64,000 bases of DNA. It comes from Ipomoea triloba (lineage: Eukaryota > Streptophyta > Magnoliopsida > Solanales > Convolvulaceae). Shown here in pieces: positions 10,437-23,445 of this stretch. Where the stretch lies: NCBI RefSeq assembly GCF_003576645.1, contig NC_044919.1, positions 26,559,655-26,623,654 on the forward strand. Direction: 5' to 3'. Under the pieces are notes generated by a model that was given only the letters and a program-made list of their open reading frames with translations, ran no database searches and was not told the DNA's origin. Position numbers and translations under genes: made by a program. Numbering within the stretch: the stretch's first letter is position 1; each line of letters opens with the position of its first letter.

Positions 10437-11286
10437 ATCAGGTAATGAATGTCAACAAACAATCAAATACAATCTAAAAAATTAGTAAGCAAGTTAATAA
10501 CTTAACTCTTAGAAACATGATCAATAACTAAAATAATTATAAAAATTTAACATTTCACTCTTACAAACATGATCGATAACTAAAATAATTAAAAACAAAT
10601 TAACGTTCCACTTATTAATCAGGTAATGAATGTCAACAAACAATCAAATACAATCTAAAAAATTAGTAAGCAAGTTAATAACTTAACTCTTAGAAACATG
10701 ATCAATAACTAAAATAATTATAAAAATTTAACATTTCACTCTTACAAACATGATCGATAACTAAAATAATTAAAAACAAATTAACGTTCCACTTATTAAT
10801 AACTAAAATAATTAAAAACAAATTAACGTTCCACTTATTAATCAGGTAATGAATGTCAACAAACAATCAAATACAATCTAAAAAATTAGTAAGCAAGTTA
10901 ATAACTTAACTCTTAGAAACATGATCAATAACTAAAAAGTTAATAACTTAACTCTTAGAAACATGATCAATAACTAAAATAATTATAAAAATTTAACATT
11001 TCACTCTTACAAACATGATCGATAACTAAAATAATTAAAAACAAATTAACGTTCCACTTATTAATAACTAAAATAATTAAAAACAAATTAACGTTCCACT
11101 TATTAATCAGGTAATGAATGTCAACAAACAATCAAATACAATCTAAAAAATTAGTAAGCAAGTTAATAACTTAACTCTTAGAAACATGATCAATAACTAA
11201 AATAATTATAAAAATTTAACATTTCACTCTTACAAACATGATCGATAACTAAAATAATTAAAAACAAATTAACGTTCCACTTATTA
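10437..11286 (+). repeat. Four near-identical tandem repeats, ~180-264 bp
   Basis: Units begin GGTAATGAATGTCAACAAAC at about 10440, 10621, 10845 and 11109. The basic unit is about 180 bp. The second and third are longer because 40-45-bp pieces ending GTTCCACTTATTAAT, or starting AAGTTAATAACTT, were duplicated inside them. The copies are almost identical, which points to recent expansion by slippage or unequal exchange. Confidence 0.9.
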
Positions 11287-11559
11287 AGTTAAAAAGTTTT
11301 TTTTTGTACTAATTACCTCTAATTTTGATTTTAGAGCATTGCAATTCTGATGTTCTATTTGTTTTTTTTTTTTAATGTGTAAATCAATAAGTAAAGCATG
11401 TCAAAAAATAATCATATATGACCTATAAAATTAGTATGCAACTTAGTAACTTAACTCTTAGAAACATAATCAATAACTCACACAATGAAAAAATTAACAA
11501 TTGATTTATAAACTTACAATGTTTTTTATTTGCACTAATTACCTCTTCAAAATTTTCAG

Positions 11560-11637
11560 GTTGACTGGTATATACTGAGAATTCCTCCAATTGCATGCAT
11601 TGTGCACGCCGTGGGTTCTAATATTAATTCTGAAGCT
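11560..11637 (+). other. Exon-like segment (26 codons), unrecognised product
   Basis: Preceded by TTTTCAG and followed by GTAAGT, this 78-base segment is open in one frame (VDWYILRIPP...NINSEA). It is similar to the next segment at 11851, and the downstream intron starts (GTAAGTTATAATCTTTATTG) are nearly identical, so an exon with its flanking intron was duplicated. No known family is recognised. Confidence 0.4.
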
Positions 11638-11850
11638 GTAAGTTATAATCTTTATTGTTTTGTATCTTAAAGTTTACAACTTTTTTTATCTCTTTTAATT
11701 GGGAATGTTTGTATAAAATTAGTATGCAAGTTAGTAACTTATTCTTATGAACATATTGAATAACTAAAATAATGAAAAAGTTAACAATCTACGTGTTAAC
11801 TTACAATGTTTTTTACGCACTAATTACCTCCTCAACGCTTTTTTTTTCAG

Positions 11851-11923
11851 TATAAGTTGAGGACTTTCTCCACTTGCATCAATTGTGTTGGCTGTAGGTT
11901 CTATATATACTACTTCAAAAGCT
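11851..11923 (+). other. Duplicated exon-like segment, unrecognised product
   Basis: Preceded by TTTTTTTCAG and followed by GTAAGT. The 73 bases align with the 11560-11637 segment (LRTFSTCINCVG against LRIPPIACIVHAVG) and share the same following intron sequence. The length is not a multiple of three, so the gene was probably already decaying. Confidence 0.35.
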
Positions 11924-13329
11924 GTAAGTTATAATCTTTATTGTTTTATATCTTCAAGCTTACAACTTTTTATCTCTTTGAATTGCAAATGTGTCTTTTT
12001 ATTCTGTATCATGATTAGAAAAATTAGGGATGAATATGTCTAAAAGAGTTCAGTTTTCTAATTACCATTATTAAGATGTATGCTTAATAAATTGAATAGA
12101 CTAATAGTTAAATATTGGAAAAAACACTAAACTACAAATAAACCAACTATACAAGGTTTCACTTTTGTAATTAACATTATTAAGATGTACAGTTAATAAA
12201 TTTAATAAACTAACAGTTATTTATTCTAAGAAAACACTACTCATTACAAATAAACCAAATATGTCAAGTAAAAGACCTCCATGCTGCATGATATGGGGAA
12301 AAATGATAATTTAGGGGTGATGTACTGATGGATATGCACCTGGAAAATGTGTTGTTAAGTACCTGCCTATTTATCATCTATATCTTTACTTACTAAGAGG
12401 TAACCACAAATGTTCTTACAAAAATATTTATGTGATGTACGAAAAATGTTACAATTTTTTTTATAGTCATTACTTATTTGTGTATTACTTGATTGCACCA
12501 CATAGTAGGCATAACTTTCAGCAGCATGCAATAGACCTGAACTAACAAAGAAAGCTAGATATCTGGATGGATCATCGTATATATGTTTCATAGATGAAGT
12601 TACAAAGACACGCCACACGCCCATAATTAATGGAAAAAGACAGAATAGTGTCACATTACAAATAATTTTAATTTCATGCAACAAGCTTCTCACTTTGAAA
12701 CAATGTTAAGCTTTACATATTTCTATTCCAAGCTAAATACACATGAAGAAAAAAAATATTTGAAGACACAAAAAACTACCCAATTACCGTGCAAACTTAT
12801 TTTAGTTATGCTTTAATAACATTTATAATGATTCACACAAAATCAAGACGAAGTCGAGAATCCCCCTTTTGCATTGATGATTTAATCAATTTTTAACAAC
12901 CAATACATGTACGTAATATTAAACAAAAGAGCAATACAAATGTATTAATATGCTTACAAACAAATATTCAACAAACAATATGTTTTAAGATATTTAACAA
13001 AATCTTTTATAAATATTTTTAACAAACAAAATCATAATATTTATGAAACAGTATGTTTAATAAATCAATATACTAAGTATGTTTATTAGCAGTTTAACAT
13101 TATTAGTATTTTTATTTAAGAAGCAGTGTAGCACTTAGCAATTTAGCAGTATTAGTTCCTTATGTTTACCAATATGAATTAGTATATTTTTATTAAACAT
13201 TAGTAGACATTTGTTTTTAAAGTTAAAAATTTTCATACAATTTAACAAACAAAGCAATAATATAAACAAACAACACGAATACAAAATTACGCAAAATTTT
13301 ATTTTTAAAAAATTTAAAAAAATTAAAGA
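11924..13329. other. AT-rich Helitron interior without recognised gene
   Basis: Two related sub-segments near 12030-12250 (AAGATGTA, then TTAATAAATT) look like a decayed duplication. A 108-codon minus-strand frame at 12367-12693 has no recognisable domain. It is reported here only because it is longer than neighbouring random frames. Confidence 0.35.
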
Positions 13330-13780
13330 AAGAACTCACGTCGTCGTGTCAAAGGCTCGGAGTTGGTGGCGACGCGACAACTCCGGTCAGTCAACCAGCG
13401 GCGAGCTGGCGAGCTCACTGCACCGGCCAAGATCGAAGTCGAAAATCGAACGGCGACAGGGAGGAGCTACCGGCTTCATCAATTCAGATTTATGGATCTG
13501 CTGTTTGGTTTTGCGTGAACGCCCCTGCTACTGCCAAGGGTATGACGCATTGAGCAGTGGTGCTGGGCGGCGACGAAGAGAGGCGGCAGTCGAGATTCCT
13601 GCCACCTGCGAGTGGGATGGCGGATGAAAGATAGTGGTGCCGTGGCGGTGCTGTTGGCCGAATTGAATTCTCTTCCTCTCCATCTGATCGCTTCTTTTTC
13701 TCTATCTTGGTAGCTTGTGACTTGTGAGTTGTGAGGGAAGCCTTTAGATTGGAAAGGAGACCACGTGATGGTCATATAGC
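13330..13780. other. GC-rich island inside the AT-rich Helitron
   Basis: About 450 bp has much higher G+C than its surroundings, with frames open on both strands (13211-13627 plus, 13479-13775 minus). Neither translation matches a family I know. The composition suggests a captured 5' UTR or first exon of a host gene; on the minus strand it starts with a CT-rich leader-like stretch. It ends just before an A18 run near 13815. Confidence 0.4.
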
Positions 13781-14599
13781 ATAGTCTACCTAACTTTATC
13801 CTTTTTGTGACTTTAAAAAAAAAAAAAAAAAACTGTTGGAGGTCTCCATTTTTGCTGGAAAAGCATCACATGCGTCATGCGTGGCCTTGGTGGACTCAAA
13901 TTTGAAATAAAAAAATATTAATGCTTTTTTAAAAAATAAAACAATTTTTTTTGACAGGAGAGAAAAAAATAAAACAATTATGCTTTTGAAAGAAGAAGAA
14001 TACTATTTCAGATTCATGGATTGGAGTTAAGGCAAGCATTGGATGTTTTTAAAAGAAGAAGAATACTACGGAGTATTTCAGATTTTTTTTTTCGAATTCT
14101 AGAATGTACACTGATTTGGGGCGGGAGTGTGATGTTACATTGAAGTGGGTTTGTGGACTGCAATTTTCCAGCACATTTTGTGTTTGAGTTGGGCCTTAAT
14201 GCCTAACCTAGGCTTTTGAAGTTTGGATATGAGATTAGCATGACATCTTGGGTTGGAGTTTTGATTTTTTGGCCTTTAAATTGATGGACCGTGCAGAATT
14301 TTTAGGTTAAACTATGAAATTTGGCCAATAATCTTAATTGAGTCTACTTAATGGGTAGTCTACTTTGAATTGGATTAAAATTTTAATATTTGATAACAAT
14401 ATACTCTCTTTTTTAAATTACTGTAGTTGTGATTTTAAACGTTGTGCAATGGTGGAGCTTCATAGTTATTATTTAAATAAATAGAGTTCAATAAACAAAC
14501 TTTTTACATGGAAATCATTTTCAAAATTAAAGGTCATGTTTTTAGGGTTTACAAATTAGATTACTCATTAATTTTGGGGTTAACATAATATTATCGTTG
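13781..14599. other. No gene seen
   Basis: AT-rich Helitron interior with two short direct repeats of AAAGAAGAAGAATACTA at about 13990 and 14055. No recognisable coding sequence. Confidence 0.4.
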
Positions 14600-15785
14600 T
14601 GCATTTACACAAACACAATAATTACTCATTTCAATAACTAAAATTCCAAAAAAAAAAACATAAAAAAATTGTTACACTTACTAAATTAAAATTCCAATAA
14701 ATATATTAAAATCACTAATTAACATAATTTAATTTCAACAAATATAGCTTCACCAATTATCAAAATTTCAATAATATACTAAATTCACCAATTATCATAA
14801 TTTCAAACAAATATTCTATTTTCACCAAATACTATAATTTCAATTTCAATATTTATCATAATAACACAAAATATAAAGAAGTATATATAATATATACATA
14901 CATCAAAATATTCCACAAACAAAATAATGACTCATTTCAATAACTAAATTTCAAAAAATCATATAAATTAAATGTTTACAATTAATAAATTTAAATTGCA
15001 ATAAATATATTAAATTACCTAATTAACATTATCTTAATTTCAACAAATATAACTTCACCAGTTATCATAATTTCAAAAACTATTATATTTTAACCGAATA
15101 CTATAATTTCAATATTTATCATAACTTACACTAAATATGCACAAGTTTATTTATATAATATATACATACATCCAAATACTACACAAACACAAGAATTACT
15201 CATTTCGATAACAAAAATTCCAAAAATAACATAAATTAAATATTTGCACTTATTAAAATATTATTAAGCCATTATAAATTATTTTATACTTATGCTTAAT
15301 ATTTTCATCAAAATATTCCGTAAACAGAACAATTACTCATTTCAATAACTAAATTTCCAAAAATCACATAAATAAAATGTTTACAATTACTTAATTAAAA
15401 TACAAAAAAAATATACTGTATTAAATTCCTAAATTAACATTATTTTAAATTCAACAAATATAACTTCACCAATTAACAAAATGTCAATAATATACTAAAT
15501 TCAACAATTATCATAATTTCAAAAATTATTATATTTTCACCGAATACTATAATTTCAATATTTATCATAAGTTACACTAAATATGCACAAGGTTATTTAT
15601 ATAATATACACATATACTAATATACTAAGTTACACATCCAAATACTAGGCAAACACAATAATTAATCATTTCGATAACTAAAATTTCAAAGATAACATAA
15701 ATTAAATATTTACACTGACTAAAATATTATTAAGCCATTATAAATTATTTTATACTTATGCTTAATATTTTATTGTTCTCCAATT
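14600..15785 (+). repeat. AT-rich diverged tandem repeats (~300-400 bp units)
   Basis: Three or more units carry the same ordered blocks: ATTACTCATTTC, CATAAATTAAATnTTTACA, CAACAAATATAACTTCACCA and ACTATAATTTCAATATTTAT. Units recur near 14610, 14920, 15190 and 15330. They are older and more diverged than the 10437-11286 array. Confidence 0.65.
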
Positions 15786-15956
15786 TTCAGGTTTTAAGAC
15801 AACTATTTGGTTTTTTAAAAAAACTTATAAGGTATGTTTTATTTTGTTCATGATGGTTATATGTGTTTTTATTGCTTTTTATGTGTGTTTTTGCTAATTG
15901 TTACGGAGTATATGATTATTTTTTTAAAATTCTATCTTTCGTGCATAGTGCATTAG

Positions 15957-16157
15957 CAATGAGCAATATTAGTGGTACAAGTGGTACAAAACCTGTTGAT
16001 AAAGGTCAAATGTTCAAAAGAGATGTTGTGAGAATATGTCTAATAAGTACGAATGTAGGAACCTACGTCGTAGGTTAGCTGCTAATGCTTTGGCGCTTGA
16101 GAAAGGAAAGAAGACTTTTCAAGCCAAATCACATTTTAGTGCTCCAATTGCATCAGG
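15957..16157 (+). pseudogene. Rep-helicase N-terminal exon remnant
   Basis: An ATG at 15960 opens MSNISGTSGTKPVDKGQMF and runs to a stop near 16078. A shifted frame then gives ECRNLRRRLAANALALEKGK, an Arg/Ala-rich stretch like the N-terminus of plant Helitron Rep-helicases. A small frameshift between the two is the simplest reading. It lies upstream of and co-linear with the main Rep-helicase frame at 16317. The splice into that frame is not resolved. Confidence 0.5.
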
Positions 16158-16316
16158 TTTAATATAATATTTCTATGCTTTGCTTTGTTAATGAAATTAT
16201 AAGTCATTATCAATAAAAATTTTACTAATTTTTTTTTTTGGATTTGGAATGATGGATGAATATGTGAATGTACATCGACATATTTTACAATGTTATCAAA
16301 TGTGGCAAATTCGTGA

Positions 16317-19300
16317 TTGAGGGTAGATGATTTTGAAAATCATCCGTTTAAATTGTCTACTGTTAGTGATTGCACTTTCTGTGATGCAAAACGATTCCAG
16401 TACAAACCACCGGGCTTTTGTTGTCATCGTGGTGAAATCAAGCTTGTTTCTAATCCAATGCCTTGTGTATTGAAAAATTTGTTCACCGGTCGTGATGAGA
16501 CTTCAAAGAATTTTATGAACTGTGTTAGAACTTATAATAACACATTTGCATTTACGTCTCTTGGAATACACAAACATGATAAAGATTTGTGCAGACGTAA
16601 CAAAGGAATATATACGTTCAGAGTTCAAGGACAAATGTACCATCTAATAGATGATCTTATACCCCATGGCCATTCACCCCGTAATTTGCAACTCTATTTC
16701 TTTGACACTGATACAGAAGTAGATAATAGAGTTGGGTACACTAATCGACTTGATAGAAGCATAGTTAGCGATCTTGTTGAACTTATGTCCCAAAATCCAT
16801 ATGCTCAATTTTTTAGAAGTCTCAAGGATGTCAAATTTGGGGATGAATTTGTTATAAGTTTGAATTCAACTACATCATTAGATCAAAGAGTTTATAATTT
16901 GCCTACAGCTTCACAAGTTGCTGCAATATGGCTAGAGAATGATTCAGACAGAGTCCCAAATAATAGAAGCATTAAGGTGTATGCATGTAGTGGGCGTTCC
17001 CATAATGTTCAATACTATTATGGTTGTTATGACCCATTACAATATCCTCTTTTGTTTCCACTTGGCGAAACTGGTTGGCATGAAGGAATTGATAGGAATG
17101 TTGCCCTTACATATAATAATGTAAGGAAACGTCAATCATGCATTATTGACCCTACAACTGTCTCATCTGTGGAAGAACTAATTGCGACTGAAGAGTCAAT
17201 GGTTAGTGAGGGAAAAAAGAAAAGGTGTGTTTCTTGTAGGGAATATTATGCATACAAGTTTCAAGTGCGTTCAAATGATCAGTCTTTGTTGTTACATACT
17301 GGAAGACTTTTGCAACAATTTATTGTTGACATTTATATCAAAATTGAAAATCAAAGACTTGATTATTATAGGACACAACAAGATCAATCTAGAATTGAAA
17401 CATATCAAGGATTAGTGGATAGTGTTGGTGTTGGGGCAACTACAGGTTATGATGTCGGTCGTAGAATCATATTGCCAGTGTCTTTTATTGGTGGACCACG
17501 TGATATGAGGAGGAGATATATGGATGCTATGTCACTTGTTCAACGATTTGGAAAACCCGACCTTTTTTTAACAATGACATGCAATCCAAATTGGCCTGAG
17601 ATTAAAGAGTTTTTATGCTATAATGATGAGGCACATAATAGACCTGATCTTCTTGCAAGAGTTTTCAGAGCACGGGTTGAAGTAATGAAAGATGACATTT
17701 TGAAAAAACAAATTTTTGGTGAAGTTGCAGCCTACACATATGTGATTGAGTTTCAAAAGAGAGGCCTTCCTCATGCTCATTTTTTATTGATTCTACGTGG
17801 GAAACATAAAATTACTTCACCATATCAGAGTGATAAGATTGTCAGTGCTGAAATACCAGATAAAAATGTTCATCTTTATTTGCATAGTTTAGTTGCAAGG
17901 CATATGATTCATGGTCCATGTGGGTCTTTAAATCCTACATTTTCTTGCATGGTCCAAAAACGAGAAGGGAAGCACAAGTGCTGTAAAAGTAAATACCCTA
18001 AATCGTTTTCTAATGAAACAATATTGGGTGATGATTCCTACCCTATTTATCGTAGGAGGGATATTTTTAATACTGTTTTTGTTAGGGGACATGAGTTGGA
18101 TAATTGATGGGTTGTTCCTTATAACAAATATTTATTGGAGAAGTTTGATTGACATGTTAATCTTGAAATATGTGCTGGAATTAGATGTGTTAAATATATT
18201 TATAAGTATATTTATAAAGAACATGATAGAGTTAGCATTCGATTGTGTGAAAATAATGTTGTTGAGGAATATGGGTGTCACCTCCTGAGGCAGCATGGAG
18301 GATTTTTAGCTTTAATCTTGCTGAAATGAAACCTTCTGTTGTGCATTTGCAAGTTCATTTACCAAACTATCAGTATATCAAATTTAACAAATACGAGAAG
18401 TTGGTTAGCATTGTTGATGAAAAGAATGGAGAACAAAATTATCGTTCTCGCACAATGCTAACTCAATTTTTCTATATGAACAGAGTAGATCAACTTGCAA
18501 AACAAATGAACTTATTATATCTTGAGTTTCCAGAATTCTTTGTTTGGTCATTGAATGATAAGCGTTGGCATCAAAGGAAACAAAGAGAGGTCATTGGAAG
18601 ACTTGTATCAGTTATGCCGTCAGAAAGTGAACGTTATTATTTAAGATTATTACTGATGAATGTCAGAGCTCCTACTTCATTTTGTAATTTGAAAATAGTT
18701 AAAGGACATACAGTTGAGACCTTTAGAGAAGCTGCTGAAAAATTGGGATTGCTATCCAGTGATTGTAGCATAGAGAGTTGTATTGAGGAAGCTATTTTGT
18801 GTCAAATGCCAACAAGTTTGAGACAATTATTTGCTACTCTACTAATATTTTGTGATTTACCTGATCCAGTAAGGCTTTGGAATAAATATAAGGAATTCTT
18901 TTGTCAAGATTTTATGAACTCAACTAAGTATACTAAGTCTGAAGCTGAACTCAAAGCACTTCAACTTGTGAAGCACTTGATAGAAAAAAATGGTAGAAAA
19001 ATCACTGACTTTAAATTAATTGACCCTGATGTTTATCTTTCTAATTCCCAAAGACAATATAAAGAAGTTGAGGTAGAAAGAAACCTGGGAGTCAATGAAT
19101 ATGACTTGCATTGTATTGACAAACTAAATGACATGCAACGATTGGCTTTTGATAAAATTATGGGTGTTGTACATTCAGATTCTAGTGGAGTATTTTTTCT
19201 TGATGGCCCTGGTGGAACAAGAAAAACATTTCTTTATAGATGTTTATTGGCAAAGGTTCGGTCACAAGGGTTTATTGCACTAGCTACAGCGAGTTCAGGT

Positions 19301-20527
19301 ATTGCCGCTTCAATTCTACCTGGAGGTCGAACAGCTCATTCTAGGTTTAAGATTCCTATTGATAATAGATATGTGTGTAATATTAGTAAACAAAGTGCAG
19401 AAGCTGAATTACTGAGGTATAGCAAGTTGATATTGTGGGATGAAGCTTCCATGGCCAATCGTAAATGTGTTGAGAACCTTGAGGTAACTCTTAGAGATCT
19501 AATGAATTCAGAAGACACTTTTGGAGGAAAAGTTGTAGTTTTTGGAGGTGACTTTCGTCAAACGTTGCCAGTTATTAGGGGTGGGAAAAGAGAAGACATG
19601 ATTGAAGCAAGTTTGGTAAAATCACTATCAATATGGCCAACAATCCAACATTTAAGATTGGAAGAAAACATGCGTGCCAAATTAGACCCAGGATTTTCCG
19701 CTTATTTGATGCGCATTGGAAATGGGATTGAGCCGACTCTGTTTGGTAACAAGATTAAAATTCCAAGTTCGTTTCTCCTCCAATGTCAACAAAAATCTTC
19801 AATCGATGTTTTGTTTAAAGCAGTCTACCCAGACATGAACAACTTTATCAATGATCCATATTCGTTGATGACTAGAGCGCTTCTAACTTCAAAGAATGAA
19901 TTTGTTGATGATATAAATTCGACATTAATAGATAAATTTCCTGGTGTAAGCAAGTGTTATGTGAGTTATGATGAGCCCCTTGATTCAACAAAATATCTAC
20001 ATTGTGAAGACTATTTACATACTCTTTCACCATCTGGCATGCCTCCACATACTCTAATACTCAAGAAAAAATGCCCAATAATATTGTTGAGGAATTTGAA
20101 TCCATCTGAAGGATTGTGCAATGGTACAAGATTGATTTGTGATGAGTTAAGAGATTTTGTTATCAGCTGTTACATTGCAACAGGGGAACATAAAGGCAAT
20201 CATGTGTTTATACTGCGGATACCGTTACAGATTTCAAAGGATGAGAATTGTCCAATTCCTTTCAAGAGACATCAGTTTCCTATAAAACTTTGTTTTGCAA
20301 TGACAATAAATAAAGCCCAGGGTCAAACTTTGGATTTTGTTGGAATATACTTAAAAGAACCAGTCTTTTCTCATGGACAGTTGTATGTCGCCATGTCTCG
20401 AGCAAGAAACTCAGATTCTATTAAGCTAATAATACATACAGAAGAGGATGAAGATCAGACCACTAATATAACAGATAACATTGTGTACCCTGAAATTGTA
20501 CAATGCATTAGCCCCAGTTTGATATAA
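16317..20527 (+). pseudogene. Helitron Rep-helicase (HUH endonuclease plus PIF1-type helicase), disrupted
   Basis: This is the rolling-circle transposase of the Helitron. The first piece (16317-18107) has the Helitron-like N-terminal region (CTFCDAKRFQYKPPGFCC) and the metal-binding HUH motif in GLPHAHFLL near residue 485. An in-frame TGA at 18105-18107, probably from CGA, splits it. The next piece carries the tyrosine motif region VKYIYKYIYK (about 18190-18216). A small deletion near 18265-18275 shifts the frame. The third piece (18275-20527) is the PIF1-type helicase, with Walker B LILWDEASM, GGDFRQTLPVI and the C-terminal NKAQGQT and YVAMSRAR. Walker A reads GPGGTRKT: Arg (AGA at 19220-19222) replaces the second invariant Gly. 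The start codon is uncertain; the frame is closed upstream at 16316. This copy should not encode an active transposase. Confidence 0.95.
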
Positions 20528-20685
20528 GATCGCATAAATGAGTTTCCCTAAGTACGAAACACAAGATCTAACTTTTGTGATTTAGTACATCCTCTGCACA
20601 TTTGTTTTATGTTGATTTTAATATTTTATTTTAAATAATGTATACCAATTAATACTCCATACATTCTTATGCAGGTATTATCACA
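20528..20685. other. Spacer between Rep-helicase and RPA-like gene
   Basis: About 160 bp, AT-rich. It presumably contains the end of the Rep-helicase transcript and the leader of the RPA-like gene. No clear TATA box is seen. Confidence 0.3.
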
Positions 20686-21884
20686 ATGGTGAGAAAATTG
20701 TTGATATCAGATGTATCCCCTGGGGAAAAAGATTGGACTTGTAAGGTATGTGTTGTAAAGAAATTGGATGCCCAAGACTCCAAAACTACTCCGGGTAACA
20801 AATACAGACCAATTATTCTTCAAGATGAAGCAGTGAGTATACGTATTGCATTTAATTTCTTTATTTTTATTATAGTATAACAGCTATGTTTCACTCTACA
20901 CGTATTGAGTTTTTTTTTTAATTTTAAATTTATTTTGCATTCTTTTAAGGGCTACAAAGTACAGGCGATGACGTATGCAAATGAAATTGACATCTTTGAT
21001 AATAAGTTAAGCTTGAATGCAACATACATTATCACAGATGCAACTGTATCAATTCCTAGAGGGAATCTTGTGCTTCCGGATGAAAGATACAATTGCCTTT
21101 GGACCTTAACTAGAAAATGTACTGTTATTGCTGCTCCTGATGAAGATAGGCTCCAAGTTATAGAAGAACCAGAAATGGATGAAATTTCATTCTCTCATTT
21201 TCACAAGTATATTAATACGATGAAAAAAATCAGTATGTTTTACACATGTTTTTATAACCTCTATTCTTTTTTGAAAAGATAACCTTTATTCTTAATCATC
21301 TAATTCCATAGCTCTCATTTTATTTGAACTCTTCTTTAAATCAAATTTAGGTGTTATGGCTATTGTTATACACAAGCTTCCAAGAAAGCATGTTGATTCA
21401 AAAAATGGGAAAATTGATGCTGCAGATTTTGTGTTGGTTGATAAGCAGTAAGTTATGCTATATGTTACTACTTTTACTAACAATACATAATTGATTCTTT
21501 AATTAATGTTACATATAAAAGTCACTGATGTAATTACTTTTGCTTAATGGTCATGTTCAGGGCAAAACCAGTGATTTTTACTCTTTGGGGAAAATATGCA
21601 CAAGTAGAAGGAGTTGAGTTAGAGAAACAACTTACAATAGGGAATTTCCCTGTTATTTTGGCAAAAAATGTTGAGGTTACAAACTACAGTGGTATGTATA
21701 CAATATTCTTTTTCATTTTGAACTGTATTTTTACACTTATAAATTTTTTAACACTAATTTGAAATACTATTGTTAGGACTCTCTTTGTCAACCAGATTTG
21801 GTTCTGTAATTGAATTAAATATTGCAACACCTACATCAGAAGAACTTGGTCAATGGTATAATATATATATACATACAAATGTGT

Positions 21885-21923
<39 letters not shown>

Positions 21924-22941
21924 GTATGTCTTTCTTCCATATAATGTTAAGTTTTTTGCTCTATCAATAGGGCATTATCAAATTCTGTCACGTTGCAATC
22001 ATTGATTTTGACCAACGCATTCAATGATGCATATCTAAAGCTTGTTGATTTGTCAAGTGAGCAATTTGTCACCATTGCAGATGTTAAGAGTTCAATTATT
22101 GAGGTTAACCTTTTAAATTTCTCTTCATGCTTTTAAATATATTTTCCAACTTATATTATAACATAAACATATTTTTATTTGATTTTTATATTTATCATTT
22201 CGCTCTTTTAGGGAAAGAGATATTGTATTTATGCAAGTATAAAAATTCCAATAAAGGTTAAGAAATTCTATTACATTGCATGCGATGGTTGTTGGAAAGG
22301 GACTACAAATAATTTGGGTGAAGAATTTGAGTGTTCGTATTGTGGAAACTCAATGGCAGTTGCAAAACCACGGTAAATTTTCTATTTTTTTAAATCATTA
22401 CATTCCTCTATATAAGGGCTAATATATATATATATATATATGAACTTCAGGTGTATGATGATCATTGAACTTACCGAAAACAATGACTTTCTTGAGTCTA
22501 TACTCTTTGGAAACATCGTTGAAGAGCTACCTTCACTTTCTGCCAGCAAATTGGTTGACATGGACAAGAAGGTAACTTTTTTGACTAAATGATGATACTC
22601 ACTGTATTGATAAATGGACTATATCTAGATATGAATATTGTTTTTCACTCTTCGTGCAGAATGAGTCTATTGATATGCAAAACGTTAATTAGAAGTTGGA
22701 TAACAAAACTTTCAAAGTGGAACTCCTTTGCAAAAAGCAAAATTTTAGGGGAACTGAACAAGTCAGGTACTCAATTATATCTCTGCAGGAGCAGACGAAA
22801 AATGCACAGGCTAAAAGGGTTAAGAGAAAGCTGATCTATGATGACACAGATGATAACACTTCAGATGAGCATTCGAAACCTTTTGGAGATTTTGACAATG
22901 AAGTTACTGATAAAAAATCTAAATTGGTCAAGCTTGGATAA
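20686..22941 (+). pseudogene. RPA1-like single-strand DNA-binding protein of the Helitron, premature stop in last exon
   Basis: Nine exons with GT-AG junctions keep one frame: 20686-20832, 20950-21232, 21351-21447, 21561-21691, 21777-21855, 21971-22103, 22212-22373, 22451-22571 and 22660-22941. The product resembles the large subunit of replication protein A. It has OB-fold-like blocks (YRPIILQDEA, KPVIFTLWGKYAQ) and a C4 zinc-binding motif, CDGC...CSYCGN, in exon 7. Plant Helitrons often carry such genes, presumably to protect single-stranded intermediates. In exon 9 a TAG (22690-22692) follows NESIDMQNVN, and the frame then continues to 22941 with a basic, acidic-ended tail. A C-to-T change of CAG would explain it. 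The truncated protein would still hold the zinc motif, so partial function cannot be excluded. Confidence 0.85.
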
Positions 22942-22943
22942 TT

Positions 22944-23073
22944 CTATGACCTTACGTCTATCCATTTTGAACTTTACCTACAATGGTCAAATATGTATGA
23001 TATTTTCCAACTTTTCACGCCATCAAATGTTGTGCCCTTAATTTGATGCTTGGTAATTCTAATTTAAAGTCTT
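22944..23073 (+). repeat. Left copy of direct repeat bracketing the RWP-RK cassette
   Basis: Immediately after the RPA-like frame comes GTCTATCCATTTTGAACTTT through AATTTAAAGTC. The same sequence recurs with substitutions at 25001-25509, where a MITE has split it. It may be a duplicated 3' UTR. Confidence 0.8.
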
Positions 23074-23445
23074 TTTCACTATTACACTTTCAAATTATAT
23101 ATATTATTTAAAAAAAAATTCTTAACGCATTATTTTGTCATTAGTTTAGTGTAACTTATCAACGCAAGGGACTATCGCCGACCACCCACCGCCCACCGGT
23201 GCGACAGCTTGCCTCCACCGTCGACCGTTGCGATAGCCGACCTTCAGTTTGCGATACGTTGCCTCTGCCATATTTGCCTCTGCCATAATTAGGGTTGTAT
23301 ACTGCTACATAGCTATAATATGAACCTAATATGGCTCATATGATTTTTTTTTTTGAGTGGTGGCTGGTTGAGTGTGTTAGAGAAACAACGGAATGATAAA
23401 ATTTAAAATTATAATTGTATCATGTAGCTTACTAAATATCCACAT
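23074..23445. other. No gene seen; includes a short GC-rich patch
   Basis: Positions 23160-23290 form a C-rich patch with repeated TTGCCTC and CGATAG words inside otherwise AT-rich DNA. No frame of note. Confidence 0.35.

Noticed and set aside
10437..11286. Possible CRISPR-like array of regular repeats
   Set aside because: Units are long, directly adjacent and without unique spacers, in a plant transposon; ordinary tandem repeats.
12367..12693. 108-codon minus-strand frame
   Set aside because: No recognisable domain, no splice context and AT-rich composition; not enough to call a gene.
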